Shown: positions 1-7,915 of the stretch, in pieces
How positions within the stretch are numbered: the first letter of the stretch is position 1
How the letters are laid out: every line of letters starts with the position of its first letter
Source of the DNA: Durusdinium trenchii
Lineage: Eukaryota; Sar; Dinophyceae; Suessiales; Symbiodiniaceae
NCBI GenBank assembly: GCA_963970005.1
Contig: CAXAMN010022696.1
Span: forward strand, 674,572-738,571
Reading direction: 5' to 3'
Length of the DNA stretch: 64,000 nucleotides
Made by a program: the position numbers and the translations under genes
Notes under the pieces: generated by a model
Told to the model about the DNA's origin: nothing
The model's database searches: none
What the model saw: only the letters and a program-made list of their open reading frames with translations

Positions 1-1
1 A

Positions 2-142
2 ATTGGCCTGTTCTATTTCTATGTGCCGGCAGATCGCGAACGGTGGCTTTGGTGTAGGTTGATGACATGGCTGGTGCTGGTGCTTACAGTGCTGAACTTT
101 GTGCTGAAGGCAGGGGGCCGCAGGACACTGTCCCACTTTTGA
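2..142 (+). CDS. Partial exon with a membrane segment, unidentified gene
   Basis: The frame is open from the window edge to a TGA at 140-142. It contains a run of hydrophobic residues (TWLVLVLTVLNFVL) flanked by charged residues, which I read as one transmembrane helix near a basic tail. A GC donor (GAAG|GCAGGG, about 107) would end the exon before the stop. It may belong to the same gene as the exon ending at 576. The start lies outside the window and I do not recognise the family. Confidence 0.45.
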   Translation: MGLFYFYVPADRERWLWCRLMTWLVLVLTVLNFVLKAGGRRTLSHF

Positions 143-157
143 CACCTGAAGCGTCAC

Positions 158-330
158 AGGAAAAGCTACTAGGAACAAGTGCCACGCTAGTAGTAACAAG
201 TGCCTTACTAGTAGTAACAAGAAGCTACTAGGACCCCTCTTACAGTGGCCCGACCAACTCACAGAGACCGACCAATGAAGGCTTCTTGTTCGTAGCCAGG
301 AGCCCCTAGTAGCTTCTTGATCAGTCCCCT
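158..330. repeat. CTAGTAG-type repeat array
   Basis: Tandem short modules AGTAACAAGTGCCTTACT and AAGAAGCTACTAGGA joined by CTAGTAG. The array abuts the downstream exon, as elsewhere in this window. Confidence 0.8.
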
Positions 331-576
331 CACGGGCGACTCCATGAGACTGAGGCGATCCTCCTGTACCACTACATTGGTGCACGTCAGCGGTACCGGA
401 GCTGGTTGAAGGTAAAACTTCAGGATGTGGGTCAGCCAGACCCCATCATGCGCGCACTCAAGCGCGAGTGGCGAACCTACTTTGGCGAGCTGGCTCACGT
501 TTTGGCCTCTGGCCCTTTGACACTTGGACCAAACTCCATCGGAGTATATCAGAGTTTATCGGATAGTGCAGACTGA
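325..576 (+). CDS. C-terminal exon, unidentified protein
   Basis: The frame is open from an acceptor-like TTGATCAG at 317-324 to a TGA at 574-576 and encodes about 83 residues rich in aromatic and charged residues (for example RQRYRSWLKVKLQD and MRALKREWRTYFGEL). The balanced composition and the terminal stop suggest a real last exon. A CTAGTAG repeat array at about 160-330 runs up to it and probably lies in the preceding intron. An alternative acceptor is CCATGAG at 342-348. No family is recognised. Confidence 0.5.
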   Translation, partial: SPHGRLHETEAILLYHYIGARQRYRSWLKVKLQDVGQPDPIMRALKREWRTYFGELAHVLASGPLTLGPNSIGVYQSLSDSAD

Positions 577-669
577 ATCATGTTTTGCAACCATGGTGTT
601 TCTATGTGTTTTTGTGATCATGCTTTTCTAACTTTTAAGTGTAAAGGTAGGGGCACCAACTTGTCTCAG

Positions 670-895
670 ACCTCAACAGCTTGCGCTGCTTGCGGCTAGA
701 AGTTTTCTGATTTTGGGTTGATGACGTGCTGTGGCCCTGGGCCCTGTGCTCCACCCGAGGAGTCCATGACGAGTCAAGATGGGAGCTGAAGCAGTGTACC
801 CTAGCTCGATCGAAAATTGGACTGCTGACAGTGCTGCGATGCAACGAAACTGATGGCTTCTCACAAACAGAGTGGTTGCTTAAGTGATTATAAAT
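670..895 (+). CDS. Possible exon, strand uncertain
   Basis: One plus-strand frame (about 719-893) is open for about 57 residues, including the stretch ELKQCTLARSKIGLLTVLRC, and ends in TGA. The minus strand also has a 63-residue open frame here (673-864), so the coding strand is not settled. No domain is seen. Confidence 0.25.
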
Positions 896-1170
896 TGTCA
901 TTCGTTGGTTCGCCTGTTGTTGTGGAATGCAATTCATTTCGGAGGCTGGTCCTAGATGCCTTTTGGCTTGGCCATTGGGAGGTTTTTTCTTTGACGCACT
1001 CGTTCCGCCAGGATCTCAACACCGAGAGTATTGGGAAGGCGGTGTCTCAAGCTCCAGGATCTCCTCATCCTGACGGAAAGGAGAAAAGATGAGACGGAAA
1101 AAAAGGTGTTCCCAGTTCCCAGCCGCATGATCGGCCCTCCAGACCCCGATCGGATACCCATGTTCATCAG

Positions 1171-1313
1171 ACTACCAGGCTAACCTACTTAAAATCAACG
1201 CTGAGGACGAGGTTGATGTTCTAAGAAAGAAGATTACTGCTGCTACATTTCTCCTCATCACGATTCTAGTCCATTATATGTTGAGCCTTTTTGAACCAAT
1301 GGTTTTTTGCTGA
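1171..1313 (+). CDS. C-terminal exon ending in a membrane helix
   Basis: After acceptor-like CATCAG (to 1170) or CTACCAG (to 1178) the frame reads a charged stretch (LLKINAEDEVDVLRKK) followed by a strongly hydrophobic one (ITAATFLLITILVHYMLSLF) and a TGA at 1311-1313. A basic flank followed by one terminal helix resembles a tail-anchored or last transmembrane segment. The protein family is not recognised. AT-rich sequence follows, consistent with a gene end. Confidence 0.55.
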
Positions 1314-1499
1314 GAGTGACACAAGCAGCCAGCAAACTGAACATAAAAGCTCTTCCATGTGATGTTGTTTTGCAACATTTGTTCTTTAAAAGCGGGCGAG
1401 TCACCCAAAAGAACAACCACGTCACATTGGCATGCATGCTGACCAATTGACTTTTTGGCATAGCATGAGGGAATACGGTGTGCATGAACGACTAAACTA

Positions 1500-2150
1500 A
1501 ACTGGCGTTACGGTTGCACTTTGAAATATGTTGTTGAACTGCTACCTGCACATGTCAAGTCAGATTCATAGGTTTGCAAGTATTTGTTTGGACTCCGCAG
1601 ATTCCCTATGAAGGCTTATAGACTGGAGAGTCAGGCAGACAGCCAAAGAAGTGTGTTGTTGGTTATTTTTAAATGTTGGTATTGTTTAATCTCTCTCTTT
1701 TTAATATGTATGTATGATTAAACTAACAAAAAGGTGTTTATTATGTTACTATGATCATTTTATATGCTTTCAACCTGATTTCCAGTATGATGTTTTAAAT
1801 GAGTTTTTTTTTAACGAAGAGCAAATTAGAACTAAAAAGGCATAAAATACATCATAAATTGTATGAACATGTTATGTCAATTTAATGTGTGTGTTGTTTT
1901 AATGAACCTTTTACTGTATATTTTATATATATGCTCCGGACAAAGAAACTGTGATGAAAACTTTCTGAAGCATATGTATGTGTCCTTATTTGTTGAGTCC
2001 ATAAAGAATAGTGAATAGTTAAACAATCATACAATTTTCACATAATTTAATTGGCTGTATATAAAAATAAACGTAAACATGTCGTTATTTTTTAATAAAA
2101 CAAAAACAATATGCTTGGTTCATAACATGTTCATAAAACTTTCATAACAT
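1500..2150. other. AT-rich stretch without a supported gene
   Basis: The sequence is markedly AT-rich (many TTTAAT, ATATAT and AAAATAAAC runs) with stops in all frames. It follows a terminal exon and is best read as intergenic DNA. I see no repeat modules or RNA gene in it. Confidence 0.6.
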
Positions 2151-2651
2151 GTTCATTAAACAAGACAAACAAGACATGTTTAAAACCATATGTGTTCTAG
2201 CTTCTGGCCCACTCTCAACTATAGACCTGTCATGTGTGCAGCCCCGAGGTTCTACTCAGACTCGGACTGCTGAGTGCTCAGAGGTGATCAGAGTGCATTT
2301 GCACCTCAGACGAGGGGCACTGGATTCGGAGTGAGTTCCCCCATGCCGCAGCAGGCCCCAAGCATTTACATGGCAATTGTCAGAACGGAAGGGGCTGCTT
2401 AGCTGCTTGGCGTATTGGATGCATTGGATGTGTCCTCCACGTTCTGCAAAGACCTTCCCTTTTTGTTGCCAAAACCCCAACGACCGCATGCCCCGAACCA
2501 AAGGCACTCTTTCGGAAGTGGGAAGGCCCATCTCACCTGGCTACGTGGCAGGCACGCATGTGCAGGTGTTATCGCAGGTGATCTCATCGATGGCCCTGGC
2601 AGATGGATACATTTCCTTAGACCTTTTTGTTATTTCTTGTTCTGATTACAG

Positions 2652-3657
2652 GGGCTTCTTTTCAGGGAGAACATCGTGCTGCTAGGATCCCGTTTGGAAG
2701 TGAAGCAGGCTAACTGGGAGCATTGTGAATTGGCAGGTTCCAGATGCCGACCTGAACACAAGTTTGTGATCATTTGTGGAGTTGCACTACAGCTGGCATT
2801 TGGCAGACCAATAATAGGACTTTCTGGAACTGGAGCGCCCTCAAGCCGCATACTTCATACTTTGGAATTGTGGACACTTTTTTTAAACGGTAGAACTTGA
2901 ACACCAATCCCCTCCCAGCCTCCACTACCAACTGTGCTGTGTTTGGCTCGAAAGCTGCAGTGGCCAAAATATTCGATTGCTAAGAGTTGCTAAAGTCAAG
3001 CTGCTGAAGGCAAGTCGCAACGCTCATCGTTTGTACAAAACGCATTTTGAAGCTCGCTGTGCAGTGTCCAGAAGATTATTATGCAAGCAACACGAAACAT
3101 CACATGTGCTTGGCTTCAAAACCCACCCAGGGCATTGTTACTAGGAGCGATCGGACACTACTAGGGGCTCCTGGCCTTACCACTAGGAGCAAGAAGCTAC
3201 TCGGAGCAAAGCGCATCGCTGCTAGGAACAAGGGGCATTGCTAGTAGTAACAAAAAGCTACTAGAAACAAGTGCCTTACTAGTAGTAACAAGTGCATCGC
3301 TACTAAGTCTAGGAACAAGGGCATTACTAGGGGCTCCCAACTTGTGTTTCACAGAGAGCCACTCGCCAGAGCCAACCTTCACGGCGCCCTCAAGGCCTTC
3401 CTCAACAAGCACATTCAGCATGTTTGGTTCAATTCAGACTCCAAAGAGCAAAGAGGAAGAACCTGGAACCTGAATGCTTTAGCCAATCTCAGCTGCTCCT
3501 TCAGGAGAGCCCTCACATGGATCAGGAAGCGGTTCACCGGAGGACTGTTTCTTTTTCGATCACTTCGGATGGTTTGAGCCTGCAATTGATCGACCGTTGC
3601 CTCGGGAGGATCGACCGTTTGCGAGAGAGATACCGACGCTATGCGGAGGTCGGGTGA
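2652..3657 (+). CDS. Unidentified gene, three exon candidates with terminal stop
   Basis: Exon 1 (2652-2736) follows GATTACAG and ends before GTTCCA. It reads FRENIVLLGSRLEVKQANWE. Exon 2 (about 3355-3440) follows GTTTCACAG and reads PLARANLHGALKAFLNKHI. Exon 3 (3505-3657) follows the pyrimidine-rich acceptor GCTCCTTCAG and ends in TGA; it contains LIDRCLGRIDRLRERYRRY, a likely basic helix. The intron between exons 1 and 2 holds a CTAGTAG array. Phases between exons 1 and 2 do not match with the obvious borders, so an exon or border is missing. No family is recognised. Confidence 0.45.
3131..3345. repeat. CTAGTAG-type repeat array in an inferred intron
   Basis: Repeated modules CTACTAGGAGC, GTAACAAGTGC and GGGCATTACTAG lie between exon candidates at 2652-2736 and 3355. 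At least six CTA(C/G)TAG hinges are visible. Confidence 0.8.
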
Positions 3658-4166
3658 TGTTGGGTGGTCGATGCGAATGGGATTTCAAGTGCTGGTTGGA
3701 GGCCATCGCTACTAGGGTGGTGGTGAAAGCGGCATCTAGGCGGCGAAGCAGTTATGGACCCTTTGCTGTTTAGTGGCAGGAATCGTTGCTTAAGCATGCT
3801 TAAGCGGTATATGAGGGGAAAGGTTTGGGCTGTTGTTCAGTCCGGTAGATGGTTGCAAGGGTAGGCAGATGGTCGACAGCCGGTAGCCGCCGGTAGCCCT
3901 GCTGAATCCTTGTCACGGAAGAATGACTTTGTACGGAATGCATGAAGATAAGTTTGCAAGTGCCATATCAACTTGCCTGACTGGATTTGTTCTTTCTGAA
4001 AGAACTGCAACCAGTCAGGTCGCAGCAACCTCGCTCTGACGCGCGTTGTTTTCCGTCTGACTCAAGGGCCCTGTAAGACCCGGGTTTGAGCATCCGGCTG
4101 GTGGATTCATGTCGCGAATGACGTGTCATGTGCATAAAGATATACTTCACATTCTGGCACAGCCAG

Positions 4167-4263
4167 GTGGAGCACGGGACCATCATCAATCCCATCACGG
4201 GAGAGGAGGCCAGTTCTTTGATGTTCTTTGTCGTTATTTGTCCATGCTGCTCAGAACTGTTTC
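4167..4263 (+). CDS. Exon candidate, unidentified
   Basis: After acceptor GCACAGCCAG the frame reads VEHGTIINPITGEEASSLM, a plausible soluble segment, and then becomes hydrophobic. The donor is not resolved. The gene is not identified. Confidence 0.35.
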
Positions 4264-4628
4264 AATCTTTTTCCTGTTTGCTTGCTCCATCCATGATTTG
4301 TCGTCACATGGCTCCTCCTTGAATGTGGCCCATGGAGAGGCGAGCGTACGCCGTAGGCAAGCTGGACAATACATGAAACGAGGAGAACCAATCTATATAC
4401 TAGCGATGGCCTCCAACCTAATAGCGATGGCCTCCAACCTATTACCTGGATAACGTCTTGCCAGGACATCACCCTCTCTTTGGTTTTCATATGATTTTAT
4501 GATTGATCCCGATGCCGGTCCCATGGATTTGAAGTCGTTTGAATTCTTATGTTTCACCAAAGCTTTGCCACGGAACAGTGTTTACTAAGTTGTTCACATT
4601 CATCAACAGGCTAATTTTCCGATGGGCC

Positions 4629-4778
4629 ATGGCGTCTGAGCCAGAGCTGTTAGAGTTGCTGATATCAAAATCATTGGAGCATGAAGGCAGGGTGGAGCAG
4701 CGCTGTTTCAAGGAAGGCATGTTGGCTTTGAGTGTGGAAAACATCCGGCCAAACATTCTACTGCAAACACATTCATAA
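4629..4778 (+). CDS. Acidic helical exon, possibly a first exon
   Basis: An ATG in a CCATGG context at 4629 opens 49 codons to a TAA, reading MASEPELLELLISKSLEHEG and then a second amphipathic stretch. Composition is strongly protein-like. An acceptor-like CAACAG at 4605-4610 leaves the frame open upstream, so it could instead be an internal or terminal exon. No family is recognised. Confidence 0.45.
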   Translation: MASEPELLELLISKSLEHEGRVEQRCFKEGMLALSVENIRPNILLQTHS

Positions 4779-5146
4779 TATGAAATTTGGTCTGCATTCA
4801 TGCACACCAAGTTCTTGTTTCAGTTCTGTGCTTCTAGCGATTCTAGCGGTGTTCCATAGTGCATTTTATATTTGATGTGTTTCCATCCACTGAGCGCAAG
4901 CAAAAGCATTTATTCAGGGACGAGTTGCCGTCAAAGTTTGATGGTGGAACAGTTTCCTCCACCTATGCAGTTTACGCACAAGTCCCTCTACTTCCGACTT
5001 GAAGTTTGCCCTGGACAATCGCCTTGTAAACTACCCCTGACTACTATGCCTAACAGTTGGGGCCTAACTACTTGAAGCATATAGCTTTGAGCACGTTTGA
5101 GCCTTGCTGTGTAGCAAGGAAGACACCGTTTCAGCCTTTCCCACAG

Positions 5147-5300
5147 GTCTGAGCCTTCAGCACCTGGGCCGCTCCACAGCGCTGCGGCGTTTGAATGGTC
5201 GTTGGGAGGGCTGCTACGCCAGCAGCGTGGCTCCGGCGGTTTGGAAGCGCTACCAGGGCCTGGGCCTAGAGACTCGGAACAGTTCCGCCAAAGACCGGGC
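5147..5300 (+). CDS. Exon candidate, unidentified
   Basis: The exon follows TTTCCCACAG and stays open for about 51 codons (LSLQHLGRSTALRRLNGRWE, then VAPAVWKRYQGLGLETR). GC-rich third positions fit coding sequence. A repeat module (GATCGCTCCTAGTAGCGATG) begins right after it, as expected for an intron. Function unknown. Confidence 0.4.
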
Positions 5301-5640
5301 ATCCGGGCGTGCGATCGCTCCTAGTAGCGATGCCAGGAGCCTCGTTCGTAGCTTCTTGCTCCTATGGAAGCCTTTGTCATAGCCTTTCTATTGTGAATGT
5401 TTTGATAATCGGGCGTCAGGTTTGGTCGTGTTGACCCAGAAAGGCAGGGCCCCAGGGGTACGTGTCAACATCTCAGCAACCTGTGTTGAGGGATCTTGAC
5501 ATTGAGGGTGTGCACTGCAGAGAGCGGTTACTCCTTTGAGCCCTCCACATTCAAGAGATTTTGTAGGTTGGAGGCCCTCGCTATTAGGTTGGAGCCCAAA
5601 ACACTGGCCCATTGGAGCCAACCAAGCCCTCTCAAGACAG

Positions 5641-5886
5641 CTAAGAGGCAATACACACTCTCGAACTGCGAGAGAGAGAGAGAGAGACCAGCCTAGCTAA
5701 GCTGGTGTCCAACTCATTTGCAGAAGGCTTTTCTTGGATGGCTTTGCAGGCCGCACTTATTCCATCTTTGATCGCTTCGTTTCCTGATTGTTGATAACTC
5801 GATGTTAGCTTTGCTTCTTTGTGCTTCGAGGACTTGCCCTTCTCCGAGCCCTTCGACTTGGCCTTGGCTTTGCGGGAGCGGCTCAT
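5641..5886 (-). CDS. Minus-strand first exon of a Lys/Ser-rich protein
   Basis: Read on the minus strand from an ATG at 5886, the frame begins MSRSRKAKAKSKGSEKGKSS and continues with polar residues for about 65 codons. The basic, low-complexity start suggests a nuclear or nucleic-acid-associated protein, but this is only inference. Towards the 3' end there is a (GA)n run (CT-rich on this strand) that looks like a polypyrimidine tract before an AG, so the last codons may be intronic. The plus strand also carries an open frame here. Confidence 0.4.
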   Translation of the reverse strand: MSRSRKAKAKSKGSEKGKSSKHKEAKLTSSYQQSGNEAIKDGISAACKAIQEKPSANELDTSLARLVSLSLSRSSRVCIAS

Positions 5887-6034
5887 GGCCTCGGACCTGG
5901 TGGGCCACGTTGCAGTGGAGACGCCTGTCTTGCGTTAAACCACGCCTCGTTGGACGTGCCGTTGGAATCGACTCATAAGATTTTGTCAACTTCCAGCCTT
6001 GTCCTTTTGGAGCATAGGTCGCTATTACTCGTAG

Positions 6035-6265
6035 GTTCGAGGCCATCGCTATTAGGTTGGAGGCCATCGCGAGCAGGTTGGAGGCCATCGCACTGGATGC
6101 ACCCAACTCGCATCAATGACCCTGTAGCATCCTGTAGCGTCCTTTGATACTACGTGGTAGGCCAGGAGCCCTTAGTAGCGTCCTTTCTCCTAGCAGTACG
6201 GCCAGGAGCCCCTAGTAGCTTCTTGCTCCCAGTAGCGATGCCCTTTGCTCTTGGTAGCGTCCTTT
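6035..6265. repeat. Mixed repeat array, both module types
   Basis: Three copies of the 21-base GGAGGCCATCGC module (6035-6095) are followed by TAGCGTCCTTTCTCCTAGTAG-type modules (6170-6260). Both types occur side by side, which supports treating them as one modular family. Confidence 0.8.
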
Positions 6266-6339
6266 GTTACTGCAAGTCCGCCACTCCTTGCGTTGAAAGA
6301 TCCCGGCTCAAAAACAGAATGAGAAGAAAACGCTAGTAG

Positions 6340-6860
6340 ATGCTAGTAGTAACAAGGGCATCGCTACTAATAGCAAGAACATCAAGAACGAAGCTACTAG
6401 TGTTTGTTGCCTCCGCGTCCTTTTTGATTTGTTTTTGCAGTACATGTGTTTTGGAAAAAGTGTTTGAAGGTGCATCAAACGCCTCACGTTTTCCCATTAC
6501 TCCGAGGAAAGTTGCTGCGTTGTGTGTTTCGCTACAGCGAAGCGCTCATTTGGTTTTGAGTGTTGGAAAAAGGTTTTGAGGCCATCGCTTCTAGCTTGGA
6601 GGCCATTGCTATCAGGCTGGGGGCCATTTCTAGTAGGTTGGAGGCCATCGCTTCAATCGCTTCTAGGTTAGAGGCCATTGCTGTTACAAGCCTTTTGCTA
6701 TTAATACGAAAGACCTGGCAAGGCGCATCATCCAAGGCCGGGAGGTGGCTTAAGACTCTTCAGCATGAAGCATTTGGATGTGCAGATCCTTGGAATTACA
6801 TTTATATTCTTATTGTTACTACTAGTAAGGCACTTGTTACTACTAGCGATGCACCTGTGA
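6340..6860. repeat. Scattered repeat modules with no supported gene
   Basis: CTAGTAGTAACAAGGGCATC modules at 6340-6375, five 21-base-type modules at 6580-6690, and ACTACTAGTAAGGCACTTGT modules at 6815-6855. Several open frames across this stretch come only from the repeats and I do not call them. Confidence 0.7.
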
Positions 6861-6985
6861 TTCATTCGCAGATGCTGAGATTCCTTAGCGGAACAAAACG
6901 GTCAAAAAGGGTTGACCGAAGATCGGCCTGGTCGTACCTGGTCTTCGTTGAGTTTCTCCGAGCGTATTGATCATATCATGTCATA

Positions 6986-7905
6986 TCACCACCGACCATT
7001 GCCTGTCATGTGAGGGTTTATCAGTTCTGTGATCTTTCCGTGCTGCCGCGTCCAGCACACAAAGGAGAGCAGGTCACGTACTGTGGTGCACATGACAAAG
7101 AAGCCAATGGTGAAGCCCAAAGATAGAGGGTAGAGCCCTGAAAAGATGCTCAACGTGCACACAGTGTCCTGAACAGCGATATTCCAGCGGGGTTCTTGTA
7201 GCGCTTGTAGGTATGGGCCGGTGTAGTGAGTGACAGTGTAGTGGACTGTTCGGACTTTGACCTTGCGTCCATCAGGAAGAAACGTGGAAGGATCCTTTGC
7301 AAAGGCTGCAGCACCTTCTTCCAGGAGGGCAACCCTTTTCGGACCCATGTGCAGAATGCTCAGGACACCCGCTGCTTCAGTGCCTCAGTTGCCGTGCGAG
7401 ACAGGATATATAGTTATTCTTTTCTCCACAGCAACATGCCAGCACTTACGTACCTGTTTCCAGACATAACTATGAAATACATCGAAATACCATGTGGGTG
7501 CATGGCTAATAGCGCCTCCCTCCCCCTCCCTTTCTTTTCGATACGGACGTTGGTTTGCAACTCTGTTCTGAGGCCCAGAGGCAGCGGAGTACTACTTGCT
7601 GCCTTGCCAGGATTCGGCCGCCGCCGCAGCTCTGGAGGTGTCCCGAAGGACTGGGGGGCAGATCCTGTGACCTCCGGTGACTCCGACGTACTCGCCATGG
7701 CCTCCAGCGTACTCGCGATGGCCTCCAACCTAATGGTTCAGGTGATACAACGACAGGTGACATCCGATGACTCACAGATGTGATTTTTCCGTCGTAAGTA
7801 GATTCCAGTAGCTCGGTGGCCAACAAGAAAGAGTCCGTGTTGCAGTCAACAACCATATGCCATTGATCAAGTGATTTCACTTGTAGGTCTTTCTCATTGA
7901 CAGCC
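6986..7905 (-). CDS. Minus-strand gene with membrane segment, unidentified
   Basis: Three segments on the minus strand look coding. About 7905-7776 reads HMVVDCNTDSFLLATELLES and ends at a canonical donor (ATCACATCT|GTGAGT). About 7680-7545 is polar and proline-rich; its frame is unsure. About 7390-6986 contains LPDGRKVKVRTVHYTVTHYT, then a hydrophobic stretch (SIFSGLYPLSLGFTIGFFVM) and a TGA. The last exon predicts one or two transmembrane helices close to the C terminus. A 21-base repeat lies in the first intron. The gene runs divergently from the ankyrin gene that begins at 7916. No family is recognised. Confidence 0.5.
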
Positions 7906-7915
7906 AAGCAGCGCG